Positions 1 through 8,333 of a stretch of DNA of 64,000 nt are shown piece after piece. The stretch is from JANQRA01 sp035762545 (GTDB lineage: Bacteria > Actinomycetota > Acidimicrobiia > Spongiisociales > ZC4RG35): contig DASTOM010000041.1 of assembly GCA_035762545.1 (NCBI GenBank), positions 1 to 64,000 of the forward strand, written 5' to 3'. Below the pieces are notes generated by a model that had not been told where the DNA came from, made no database searches, and saw only the letters and a program-made list of their open reading frames with translations. The first letter of the stretch is position 1, and the number at the start of each line of letters is the position of its first letter. The position numbers and the translations under genes were made by a program.

Positions 1-987
1 GTGTTCCGGCTTGGCTCGACAGCCCGGTCCCTGACAGTGACGGTCTCTGGCGGTGATGGCCCGTCTCTGTGCCGGGCTCCAGACTCTGGTCCTGCGTCCC
101 ACGTCCAGTACCTCGCCTTCGGGTCCGAAGATGATGCGGGTAATGGAGCAGTCGCAGGCGACCATGCGGAGGGTGTCGATGTCGATGATGGTGCCGTCTT
201 GGGTTTCGTGGAGGCCGCCTGCGATGCCCTGCAGTGCGGCGAGGTCGGTGTGGAGAGTGATGTGTGGTTTCTCTGCGCCGATGGTGGGGGTGGTTCCGTT
301 GTCGAGCCAGTCACGGCACAGGTTTTCCAGGGCGTCGTGGCGGCGCTGTCGTGGCGTGCGGGTGTCTGCGTCCCGGGGTGGCGGCATGTTGGCTTCGATT
401 CCGGCGAGGAATGCCTGGCCGGCGAGAGGGGTCATGGTCCCATCGACTTTGAGCATCCCGTTGACCAGCCATGAAGCGGACAGACCTCTACGGATCTGTT
501 GTTTCTCGGCGTCGAGATCACCAGGACCATCGACCGCCTGCCGCCAATACTCCACGGCTCGTCTCGTGTCCACGGCGTCGAGTCCTTCGACGATGTCCAC
601 GAGCCGCTGTTCGGCTTCGGGATAACAGTCGGGGAGTGCATCGGCAGCGGAGAACAACCAGCGTGCCTGGTCGGTAGACAACCGTCCGTCCACCCACCCT
701 CGATAGGCGATCGGAGCTCTGGCAGTAGCGTTGGCATACGAGACCACCTGTCTTGCCCGCCAGGGCGTCATCCGCCCGACGTCAACCAGGAGGCTGGTGG
801 GCGAGGAGTAGCCAAGAGCCTGATGGTCTCCCCGGTCGGCCAGTCGTTTCGTCTTGCGGGCGATGAGAACCTCGACCAGCTGACCAACGTGGACGAGCTC
901 GGCAATATCGGCCACGACCTCCTCGGCCGTCAACTCGTGATCATCGACCGAAGCGATTTCGTCGAGAACTGATCTGAGTTGGCTCAT
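1..987 (-). CDS. DUF222 / HNH endonuclease-type protein (3' end cut by window edge)
   Basis: An open frame runs from ATG at 987 to the window edge (329 codons, C-terminus missing). The first ~290 residues match the DUF222 (13E12-repeat) architecture common in actinobacteria: an Ala/Arg-rich helical region with RMTPWRARQVVSYANA and LSTDQARWLF, then an HxHxD-like strand (KPHITLHTDL). The last visible residues, ITARDRHCQGPGCRAKPEH, are the beginning of the HNH zinc-binding nuclease motif, whose catalytic part lies outside the window. The family occurs in many copies per genome and is often linked to mobile DNA; its cellular role is unknown. It is transcribed divergently from the metH region. Confidence 0.85.
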   Translation of the reverse strand, partial: MSQLRSVLDEIASVDDHELTAEEVVADIAELVHVGQLVEVLIARKTKRLADRGDHQALGYSSPTSLLVDVGRMTPWRARQVVSYANATARAPIAYRGWVDGRLSTDQARWLFSAADALPDCYPEAEQRLVDIVEGLDAVDTRRAVEYWRQAVDGPGDLDAEKQQIRRGLSASWLVNGMLKVDGTMTPLAGQAFLAGIEANMPPPRDADTRTPRQRRHDALENLCRDWLDNGTTPTIGAEKPHITLHTDLAALQGIAGGLHETQDGTIIDIDTLRMVACDCSITRIIFGPEGEVLDVGRRTRVWSPAQRRAITARDRHCQGPGCRAKPEH

Positions 988-1266
988 ACAGATTCCCCTC
1001 TGTCCAACCCGCGACTAGGAACGTACAACAGGGCTGGGAGAGATTCTCAGGCAGCGATCGACCGTCCGGGGGACGCAGCACGAGTGAAGGCACCAGACCG
1101 GCTGGTTTGAGATCGCCGGAGCTGAAGAATGGCGTCGAGCCGATGACCCAAGCGGCGCTGCATGCGGCCAATGCGATCGCATATCTGCCATTGAGCGAGC
1201 GTCCTGACGGCAAATCGCCTCCTTTGCAGAGTCATCTTGGCACTGCGATCAGATCCCGCCCATACC
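988..1266. other. Intergenic stretch without recognisable gene
   Basis: This divergent spacer between the HNH gene and the metH promoter contains only short frames that look like chance. A 12-bp palindrome (ATGCGATCGCAT, 1171-1182) is present, but it contains the common GCGATCGC motif and I assign it no role. Confidence 0.5.
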
Positions 1267-1296
1267 TTGCCGATACCCGTGCGGCCCGAATAGGCT
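1267..1296 (+). promoter_or_regulatory. Candidate promoter of the metH riboswitch transcript
   Basis: TTGCCG (1267-1272) and TAGGCT (1291-1296) are separated by 18 nt and resemble a sigma-70 -35/-10 pair of the actinobacterial TAnnnT type. Initiation would fall around 1303, just ahead of the riboswitch P1 stem at 1312. The assignment rests only on motif and placement. Confidence 0.4.
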
Positions 1297-1311
1297 GACA
1301 CTCAAGAAACG

Positions 1312-1411
1312 CTCATCTAGAGCGGCTGAGGGAACAGGCCCTGCGAAGCCGCGGCAACCGACCCCACCGTCACAAGGTCACGGCACGGTGCCAATGCCTG
1401 GATTCGATGAG
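1312..1411 (+). ncRNA. SAM-I (S-box) riboswitch
   Basis: The S-box core is recognisable. P1 is formed by CTCATC (1312-1317) and GATGAG (1406-1411). The conserved GAGGGAACAGGCCC-like segment is followed by GAAGCC and GGCAACC, and the P4 element reads GGTGCCAATGCC near 1388. It directly precedes methionine synthase, the expected target. In this family SAM binding stabilises P1 and turns expression down. The downstream element here looks translational rather than a terminator (see 1434-1470). Confidence 0.9.
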
Positions 1412-1433
1412 TGACCTCGAGTCGTCGGCTCGT

Positions 1434-1470
1434 GGTGCTCGCAGCGTTTCGAAAGAGACAAAGGAGCACC
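1434..1470 (+). promoter_or_regulatory. Putative Shine-Dalgarno sequestering hairpin of metH
   Basis: GGTGCTC (1434-1440) is exactly complementary to GAGCACC (1464-1470), and the 3' arm overlaps the ribosome binding site AAAGGAG (1460-1466) of metH. No U-tract terminator follows the riboswitch, so this 7-bp helix is the likely expression platform, hiding the SD when SAM is bound. The pairing is seen directly; its role is inferred. Confidence 0.5.
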
Positions 1471-1471
1471 C

Positions 1472-4400
1472 ATGAGCGACAAGCGAAGCTATTTGCAGGC
1501 CGTTGACTCGGGCGTCGTTGTGTTCGATGGAGCCTCCGGCACCAACCTCCAGCTCGTCGGGCTCACCGATGAGGACTTTGGTGGCCCAGAGTTCGACGGG
1601 TGTATCGACATCCTCAACGTCACCCGGCCCGATGTCGTCGCCGAGCTTCACCGTTCTTTCCTGGATGTCGGCGTGGACGTCGTCGAGACCAATACGTTCG
1701 GGGCCTTCGCCGTCCCGCTTGGGGAATACGGCATCGCGCACCGCGCTTACGAGATCGCCGCTGCCGGGGCATCCATCGCCCGCAAGACGGTGGACTCGTA
1801 CATCGACGAAGACGGGCGAACCCGCTGGGTGGCCGGATCGATCGGCCCGGGGACCAAGTTCGCCACTCTCGGCCAGATCTCCTACCGGGACCTTCGTGAT
1901 GCCTATCAAACCGAGACGGCGGGTCTGATCGACGGTGGGGTCGACCTCCTCATCATCGAGACCCAGTACGACCTCCTCGGCGCCAAGGCGGCGATCGAGG
2001 GGTCGCGGCGAGCGATGACGGCGGCCGGGGTCGAGTTGCCGATCCAGGTTCAGGTCACGATCGAGTTGACCGGTCGGATGCTCGCAGGAACCGAGATCGG
2101 CGCCGCCCTCACCTCGTTGCGAGCCGTCGGACCTGACATCGTGGGACTCAACTGCGCCACCGGTCCGACCGAGATGTGGGAACCGCTGCGCCACCTGACC
2201 AGACACTCGAAGGCCCCGATCTCGGCGATCCCGAACGCCGGCCTTCCCAAGGTCGTCGACGGCGAGGTCGCCTACGACCTCGACCCGGAAACCCTGGCAT
2301 CTCATCTCCACGACTTCGTCACAGAGCTTGGCGTCGGAGTGATCGGCGGCTGCTGTGGGACCACGCCGGCACATCTGGCGGCGGTGGTCGAGAGGGTGCG
2401 AGGGAAGGTGCCGGCCGAACGAGAGGCGACGGTCCTCCCATCGGCCGCTTCGATCTACTCCCAGGTTCCCTTCGATCAGGACACCTCGTTTCTGATGATC
2501 GGAGAGCGGGCCAACACCAACGGATCCAAGGCATTCCGGGACGCCCTCCTCGCCGACGACATCGAGGGGTGCGTCACCATCGGGCAGTCCCAACTCCAGG
2601 AGGGCGCCCACCTGGTCGACCTCTGTGTCGACTACGTCGGTCGTGATGGGGTCGAGGACATGTCTCGCATCGCTGCCGCGTTCGCCACGGACGTCGCCGC
2701 TCCGGTCGTTCTCGACTCGACCGAGCCGGAGGTCATGGAAGCCGGTCTCGAGCGTCTCGGGGGCCGAAGCATCCTCAACAGCGCCAACCTCGAGGACGGC
2801 GAGGCCGAGGGCTCCAGGCTCGACAAGGTGTTCAAGTTGGCGGCGCGACATGGCGCCGCAGTCATCTGTCTCCTCATCGATGAGAAAGGCCAGGCTCGAA
2901 CCCTGGAGTGGAAGCTCGAGATCGCCCACAGAATCCACGACCTTGCCGTCGAGCGGTACGGGCTAGACCCATCCGACCTGATCTTCGACGCCCTCACCTT
3001 CCCGCTCACGACGGGTGGTGAGGACCTGCGACAGGACGGCATCGCCACCCTCGAGGCGATCAAGAGGATCAAGAGCGAACTTCCCGGCGTTCGGACCGTT
3101 CTCGGTGTGTCCAACGTGTCGTTCGGTCTCAACCCGGCTGCCCGCCAGGCACTCAACTCCGTGTTCCTCCACGAGGCCGTGGAAGCCGGGCTGGACGCGG
3201 CCATCGTCCACGCAGGGAAGATCGAGCCGTTGACCAAGATCGACCCTGACCAGCGTCAGGCATGTCTCGACCTCATCTATGACCGGCGGTCGGAGGGGTA
3301 CGACCCGCTGGAGCGAATCCTCGAGCTGTTCGCCGACGCCAAGACACGCGACGATTCCGTCGACTACTACGAGGGTCTTGACACCGGTGAGCGGTTGGCC
3401 CGACGCATCGTCGACGGCGACCAGAAGCACATCATCGAAGACCTCGACATCGCTCTCGACGAGGGAACCAGGCCGCTCGACATCATCAACGATTTCCTCC
3501 TCGACGGGATGAAGACTGTCGGTGATCAGTTCGCCAGCGGCGAGATGCAACTCCCCTTCGTTCTCAAGTCGGCCGAGACGATGAAGAAGGCGGTGTCCCA
3601 CCTCGAGCCGCTGATGGAGAAGTCGGACACGACACGGCGTGGCGCGGTGATCCTCGCCACAGTCTCCGGTGACGTCCACGACATCGGGAAGAACCTGGTG
3701 GACATCATCCTGCGCAACAACGGTTACGAGGTCTACAACCTTGGGATCAAGGTCGGTATCAACGAGATGATCCAGGCCTACGAGGAGAATCGGGCCGACG
3801 CCATCGGGATGAGTGGGCTGCTGGTGAAGAGCACCCTCATCATGAAGGACAACCTCGAAGAGTTGGAACGACGGGGCCACGGCTCGGTACCGGTCCTGCT
3901 CGGTGGCGCCGCCCTCACCCGAAGCTACGTCGAGGCCGACCTGCGGTCGCGGTACGCCGGTCCGCTCTACTACGGGAAGAACGCCTTCGCCGGTCTCGAC
4001 GCCATGGGTCGGATCATGGCCGGCGACCCTGCCCCCGAGCCGGCCACACCGAGACACCGCCACACCCTGGACGAGCCGGCCGAGATCGTCCCCGACCGGG
4101 CGCCGTCGGTAGAGGCGGACAACGAGGTGTTCCATCCACCGTTCTCGGGATCCCGGGTCGTCAAGGGAATCAACCTCGATGAGATCGTCCCCTACCTGAA
4201 CCTGACCGCCCTGTTCCGTAACCAATGGCAATTCCGCCCCAACCCGGGGGAGAACGATCGTGAGTTCAAGGAGCGTCTCCAGCCGGTTCTGCGCGATCAG
4301 CTTGCACGGGCTCGCGCCGATGAGCTGCTCGTTCCTCAAGTGGTCTATGGGTACTTCCCGGCCAACGGCGACGGAGACGATCTGGTGATCTGGGAGGACG

Positions 4401-4951
4401 AGTCGAGGACGAAGGAGCGCACCAGGTTCTCGTTCCCACGGCAGCAGGAGGAGCCCTTCTACTGCATAGCCGACTTCTATCGCCCGATCGACTCGGGGGA
4501 GGTCGATTACGCCGCCTTCCACATCGTCACAATGGGAGACAGGATCTCCGAGCGGACCAAGGCCCTGTTCGACGGGGATGAGTATCAGGAGTACCTCCTG
4601 GTACACGGTTTGGGTGTCGAGCTGGCCGAGGCTCTGGCCGAGTTCTGGCATCACCGCATCCGCACCGAATGGGGTTTCGTGGACGAGGACGGCCCGACTC
4701 TCACCGGCCTGTTCCGACAGAAGTACCGCGGTGGCCGCTACTCATGGGGATATCCGGCGTGCCCCGACCTCGAAGACAACCAGACCGTGGCCGAACTGCT
4801 CCAGGCCGATCGGATCGGAATCGTGGTGAATGAGGAGACCGGGTATCAGTATCAGCCGGAGCAGACCACGTCGGCCATCATCGCCCACCACCCCAAGGCC
4901 AAGTACTTCATTGCCCGCAAACCCAGGGAGACGCGTTTTGCTGACGCATGA
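1472..4951 (+). CDS. metH: Cobalamin-dependent methionine synthase
   Basis: MetH (1159 aa) transfers the methyl group of 5-methyl-THF through cobalamin to homocysteine in the cytosol. The four modules appear in order: a homocysteine-binding barrel with zinc Cys ~227 and the GGCCGTT pair ~293-294, a pterin-binding domain (~330-600), the cobalamin cap and Rossmann domain with DVHDIGKN (~734) carrying the cobalt-ligating His, and the AdoMet-dependent activation domain with RYSWGYPACPD (~1089). The ATG at 1472 follows AAAGGAG. It lies under a SAM-I riboswitch and overlaps the next gene, which supplies its methyl donor. Length is slightly below the usual ~1200 residues. Confidence 0.97.
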   Translation: MSDKRSYLQAVDSGVVVFDGASGTNLQLVGLTDEDFGGPEFDGCIDILNVTRPDVVAELHRSFLDVGVDVVETNTFGAFAVPLGEYGIAHRAYEIAAAGASIARKTVDSYIDEDGRTRWVAGSIGPGTKFATLGQISYRDLRDAYQTETAGLIDGGVDLLIIETQYDLLGAKAAIEGSRRAMTAAGVELPIQVQVTIELTGRMLAGTEIGAALTSLRAVGPDIVGLNCATGPTEMWEPLRHLTRHSKAPISAIPNAGLPKVVDGEVAYDLDPETLASHLHDFVTELGVGVIGGCCGTTPAHLAAVVERVRGKVPAEREATVLPSAASIYSQVPFDQDTSFLMIGERANTNGSKAFRDALLADDIEGCVTIGQSQLQEGAHLVDLCVDYVGRDGVEDMSRIAAAFATDVAAPVVLDSTEPEVMEAGLERLGGRSILNSANLEDGEAEGSRLDKVFKLAARHGAAVICLLIDEKGQARTLEWKLEIAHRIHDLAVERYGLDPSDLIFDALTFPLTTGGEDLRQDGIATLEAIKRIKSELPGVRTVLGVSNVSFGLNPAARQALNSVFLHEAVEAGLDAAIVHAGKIEPLTKIDPDQRQACLDLIYDRRSEGYDPLERILELFADAKTRDDSVDYYEGLDTGERLARRIVDGDQKHIIEDLDIALDEGTRPLDIINDFLLDGMKTVGDQFASGEMQLPFVLKSAETMKKAVSHLEPLMEKSDTTRRGAVILATVSGDVHDIGKNLVDIILRNNGYEVYNLGIKVGINEMIQAYEENRADAIGMSGLLVKSTLIMKDNLEELERRGHGSVPVLLGGAALTRSYVEADLRSRYAGPLYYGKNAFAGLDAMGRIMAGDPAPEPATPRHRHTLDEPAEIVPDRAPSVEADNEVFHPPFSGSRVVKGINLDEIVPYLNLTALFRNQWQFRPNPGENDREFKERLQPVLRDQLARARADELLVPQVVYGYFPANGDGDDLVIWEDESRTKERTRFSFPRQQEEPFYCIADFYRPIDSGEVDYAAFHIVTMGDRISERTKALFDGDEYQEYLLVHGLGVELAEALAEFWHHRIRTEWGFVDEDGPTLTGLFRQKYRGGRYSWGYPACPDLEDNQTVAELLQADRIGIVVNEETGYQYQPEQTTSAIIAHHPKAKYFIARKPRETRFADA

Positions 4952-5726
4952 GAGCGGTTGGGTCCGCATCGCCGAGGTCAATCCTCCAGAACTGCCTGAG
5001 GCCCGTCATCACGACCTGTTCCCCGCTTGGCGGAACGTCTTGGTCACGGACAACGTGTTCGGTCGGATCCGTCTCTCGCCCTACGCCTTCTCGGCCCGGA
5101 TCACCCACGATGTGCCGCACGTTCATCCGACGGTCGTGGTTTCGACCCGGGACCGGAACATCCTCGCCATCGAATCGGAGGTGCGTGGGGCACTGATGAA
5201 TGGTGTCGACTCGTTCCTCGTGGTGATCGGTGACACTCTTCCCCAGGTCGATCATCTGGCCCATCACCACGAGATCGTCGACCATCTCACCGACCTCCAG
5301 GAGGAGCTGCCCAGGTTCGAGGTCGGGATGCCGACCCGATTCGCCGAGTGGCAGTTTCGAAAGAGGATCGAGTTGGGGACCCAATTCTTCGTTGCGGGTC
5401 CGGTGATCGACCCCGAGTCGGTGGAGCGGCAGGTGGCGAAGCTCAGACTCAAGCCCGACGACCCACCGGTCTACCTGATGATCATCCCGCCGTTCAGTGT
5501 CGACTGGGTGGAACGCATGGAGTCGATGGGCGCCGTTCCGGCGAGTGCTGCCCTCAAGCAGCGACTCGATGAGTATCCCCCCGACGTGCAACGCAAGGGG
5601 GGTTGGGAAATCACCGGTGAGTTGGAGCAGCGGGCTCGTGACGCCGGGTGTGCCGGGGTGGTCCTGATGGGGCTCAAGTTCGACTCGGTCGTCAAGGAGG
5701 CACCCGGAGCCTGGCCGTCGCTCTGA
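4938..5726 (+). CDS. metF: Methylenetetrahydrofolate reductase family protein
   Basis: This 262-aa protein of the MTHFR superfamily would reduce 5,10-methylene-THF to 5-methyl-THF, the MetH substrate. Family-like segments include the N-terminal SPYAFSARITHDVPHVHPT, the GVDSFLVVIGDTLPQ strand, QFFVAGPVIDPESV, and YLMIIPPF. I place the start at TTG 4938, with AGGGAG (4925-4930) upstream and a 14-nt overlap with metH, because no ATG fits; CTG at 4941 is next. The overlap implies translational coupling and control by the same SAM riboswitch. It is shorter than typical MetF (~290 aa), so a divergent MTHFR-like function cannot be excluded. Confidence 0.75.
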   Translation: MLTHESGWVRIAEVNPPELPEARHHDLFPAWRNVLVTDNVFGRIRLSPYAFSARITHDVPHVHPTVVVSTRDRNILAIESEVRGALMNGVDSFLVVIGDTLPQVDHLAHHHEIVDHLTDLQEELPRFEVGMPTRFAEWQFRKRIELGTQFFVAGPVIDPESVERQVAKLRLKPDDPPVYLMIIPPFSVDWVERMESMGAVPASAALKQRLDEYPPDVQRKGGWEITGELEQRARDAGCAGVVLMGLKFDSVVKEAPGAWPSL

Positions 5727-5799
5727 CTTGCGGTTTCACGACCCGCCGTGGGGCTTATGACCTATTTCTGATGTTGCAGGATCTGCCGATCAACCGGAC

Positions 5800-7194
5800 A
5801 TGGCAAGTGTGGCGCGTGCCCATTCTCGGTTTAGTCGACGCAGTGTGGTCTATGCAGTAGGCGCCGCGCTGCTGGTGCTACTCGTCGTGGCTGGTCTCGT
5901 ATTCGTCAACTCCATCAGCATCGCCCGCGTGACCAACAACGCCAGGTCTCTGCACTGGACCAACGCCACGATGGGCACTGCTGCACTCACGAGGGCAGGT
6001 CTCGCTCAAGCGGCAACCTTCGCCGAACTTCTCGACTACGGCCTGGTCGGACAGGACGACCTCACGTTCGCAATGGACCAGATCGACGCGGCCTTCGAAG
6101 AGCTGACCCATCTCGCCGACATTGGCCCCGGCCACGCCTCGCAGGCAGAACTCGCCCGGCTCCTGGTCCCTGTCGGGGAAGCCATCGAGCTGATTCGCGC
6201 CGGCAACGTCGAGACGGCCCACGACATGATTCAGACCGAGGTCGAGGGGACCTACATCGACCTGGTCAATGCGCTGCACATCGAACAAGACGAGATCCAG
6301 GCAGCCATCGAAGACAACACAGCGGACGGTCGGGCCCTGAACGGTTGGGTGGTCTTCCTCCTCACCCTCGCCGTTCCGGGCTCCGCCGTCATCGTCTACT
6401 TCGTTGTCACTCGCCGGCAGGTCAAGGCGCTCCGAGAGCGGAGCCGTCTCGAGCTCGAAGCGGAGCGGACGATCAATCGGGCCAAAGACGACTTCATCGC
6501 CGGTCTCTCCCACGAGCTGCGGACCCCTCTCACTTCGATATACGGATTTGCCGAGATCCTCTCCGATGGGGGAGTCCAGGGCCCCGAAGCCACCGCCGAG
6601 ACTGCACAGATCATCGCCAACGAGGCTGCAGAGATGACCCGCATGGTCGACGACCTGCTCACTGCATCTCGTTTGGACAGCACCGGCATCGAGATCGAGC
6701 TGGCGGCAGCTCCGGTTCAGCAAGTGATCGATGCCGCGGTGACGCCATTCGAGCGAGCCGGCATGACCATCCATCGCCGGCCCACCCACGCCGTGGCGAT
6801 GGTGGATGCCGCCAGGCTGCGTCATGTGGTCGTCAATCTCCTGTCGAACGCGGCTCGACACGGGGGCCCGAAGACCGAGATCGAGGTCAGCGCGGGCCCG
6901 GAGAACGTCGAGATCGAGGTCAGCGACAACGGGCCCGGGGTGCCCGAGGACCGGATCCCCACCCTGTTCGAGCCCTTTGGACACGACGGCCGGTCCGCCC
7001 TCCTTGCAGGGAGTGTCGGGCTCGGCCTCGCTGTGGCCTCCCGTCTCACCGACATGATGGGTGGTTCGCTCCGCTACCAACGGTTCGGGTCCCGCACCTA
7101 CTTCGTGGTATCCGTGCCGGCGGCCCCGGTGGGCCTCGACCCTGAAGACGACGGATCGTCTGTGGCGGCGATGATCAGGTCGCTGGCCCGGTGA
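5800..7194 (+). CDS. Membrane sensor histidine kinase
   Basis: This 464-aa orphan kinase has a TM segment at ~15-38, a ~140-residue extracytoplasmic helical sensor, a second TM at ~180-205, then directly the dimerisation domain with FIAGLSHELRTPLTSIYGF (phospho-acceptor His ~238). The ATPase domain shows NLLSNAARHGG, DNGPGVPEDRIPTLFEPFG and VGLGLAVASRL. No clear HAMP domain is visible. No response regulator gene lies nearby. The stop codon overlaps the start of a secreted protein gene (GTGA), suggesting the two are co-translated and that the downstream protein is part of the sensory unit. Confidence 0.9.
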   Translation: MASVARAHSRFSRRSVVYAVGAALLVLLVVAGLVFVNSISIARVTNNARSLHWTNATMGTAALTRAGLAQAATFAELLDYGLVGQDDLTFAMDQIDAAFEELTHLADIGPGHASQAELARLLVPVGEAIELIRAGNVETAHDMIQTEVEGTYIDLVNALHIEQDEIQAAIEDNTADGRALNGWVVFLLTLAVPGSAVIVYFVVTRRQVKALRERSRLELEAERTINRAKDDFIAGLSHELRTPLTSIYGFAEILSDGGVQGPEATAETAQIIANEAAEMTRMVDDLLTASRLDSTGIEIELAAAPVQQVIDAAVTPFERAGMTIHRRPTHAVAMVDAARLRHVVVNLLSNAARHGGPKTEIEVSAGPENVEIEVSDNGPGVPEDRIPTLFEPFGHDGRSALLAGSVGLGLAVASRLTDMMGGSLRYQRFGSRTYFVVSVPAAPVGLDPEDDGSSVAAMIRSLAR

Positions 7195-8333
7195 GGCGTC
7201 TCGCCGCGCTGACCGTTGCAGTCGCCCTGGCCCTGCCCGCCGGTGTGGCGCTTGCTGGCGAGACCGCCGACTATCGAGACGACTTCGGTTCGGGCGACTA
7301 CTCCGGCAACGACGGCAGTCTCGAGTTCAGCGCTGCGTGGTCTGAGTTCGGGGATTCGGGAGGCCCTTGGTCGGGCAATGTCCACGTCGGGCAGGAGTAC
7401 TGCTCCAACAACGATTGTCTACACATCGAGGGTGGGGAAGGCCTCGATCCCGGATTGGTCCTCACCTCGTTCGGTGTCAGCCGGGCGGCGGACCTGTCAT
7501 TGTTCGAGAGCGCCGAATTGTCTTTCGACATCCAGGTAGTGCCACAGATCGGGTTGCTGGAAGCGACCAACGCCGATCTCTGGGTGCAGGTCTACGACGG
7601 TTCACAGTGGCACAGCTTGAAGGAGTACGACCTGTCTCAGGCCACCGACCACCACAAGACGATCAGCGTCAGCGAGCATCTCGGCTCGGGATTCAAGGTG
7701 AGGTTCAAGGTCCCGGACGCAAGCGAGGCGGGGTTGGGAGGGCTGGAGCTCTTCTACAACGGTCACGCCATCATCGATCGGGTCGAGATCAACGGTCACC
7801 TTCGGCAGACGAAGACCACTACACCGTCAACGTCTTCAACGACCACGACGACCCGTCCTCGTTCGTCGAATTCCCTTGTTTCGACTCAGACCAGTACCTC
7901 ATCGACAACGCTCCCGACTACGACGATTCCGAACTCACCCTCCACTTCCGATCCGCGGTCGACGGTGAATGCATCTCCCGATCTCAGCGGCAACGGAAGA
8001 GTCGAGTCCGATGGCGGGACGACCACCACGACTGTCCCCGGTTCGACGACGACGACCGAAGGTGTGACTGCCGTGGTCCCGCCCACATCGCCACCCGGAG
8101 GCGGGTTGCGGGATCCGGGAGTCGGCCTGATGACCGACTACGAGTCGGGGATGATGGGGCAAACGGACGCAGGCGGAGTCGAGGTGCTCGGCGCCGAGTT
8201 CGACGCCGACTTCTCGATGGCAGTCGAGTTGGTGGAGGCGGCCAGGCTTTGGATCGCATTGCTCGCGCTGGTCATCGGGGCCGCCTTCATCGGCAGCCTC
8301 GATCGGAGTCGAAGCCAGAAAGAGGTCCGATAG
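7191..8333 (+). CDS. Secreted, C-terminally membrane-anchored protein of unknown function
   Basis: The 380-aa product starts at GTG 7191 (GTGA overlap with the kinase). It has a signal peptide (residues ~1-23, cleavage after LALA), a ~180-residue beta-rich extracellular domain with paired cysteines (EYCSNNDCLH), a long Ser/Thr/Pro linker with runs of Thr (~205-310), a C-terminal TM helix (~350-370) and a basic cytoplasmic tail. The folded part resembles lectin-like or jelly-roll surface domains but I recognise no family. Overlap with the kinase suggests it presents a ligand or cell-surface cue to that sensor. Confidence 0.75.
   Translation: MRRLAALTVAVALALPAGVALAGETADYRDDFGSGDYSGNDGSLEFSAAWSEFGDSGGPWSGNVHVGQEYCSNNDCLHIEGGEGLDPGLVLTSFGVSRAADLSLFESAELSFDIQVVPQIGLLEATNADLWVQVYDGSQWHSLKEYDLSQATDHHKTISVSEHLGSGFKVRFKVPDASEAGLGGLELFYNGHAIIDRVEINGHLRQTKTTTPSTSSTTTTTRPRSSNSLVSTQTSTSSTTLPTTTIPNSPSTSDPRSTVNASPDLSGNGRVESDGGTTTTTVPGSTTTTEGVTAVVPPTSPPGGGLRDPGVGLMTDYESGMMGQTDAGGVEVLGAEFDADFSMAVELVEAARLWIALLALVIGAAFIGSLDRSRSQKEVR

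Noticed and set aside
1..474. Plus-strand frame at the left edge
   Set aside because: The minus-strand DUF222/HNH frame covers the same DNA with family motifs.
1171..1182. Palindrome ATGCGATCGCAT as operator
   Set aside because: It contains the frequent GCGATCGC element and lies about 85 bp upstream of the -35; no link to any gene could be argued.
1370..2938. Long minus-strand open frame opposite metH
   Set aside because: It lies antisense to a clearly conserved gene in high-GC DNA, has no family motifs and an Asp/Gly/Arg-biased composition typical of shadow frames. Similar shadows at 2963-4654, 18625-20748, 46625-48001 and others were ignored.
7800..8060. Thr-codon-rich repeats (ACG/ACC runs) as possible tandem repeat or CRISPR-like array
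   Set aside because: The repeats are irregular and encode the Ser/Thr-rich stalk of the secreted protein; there are no spacers of constant length.
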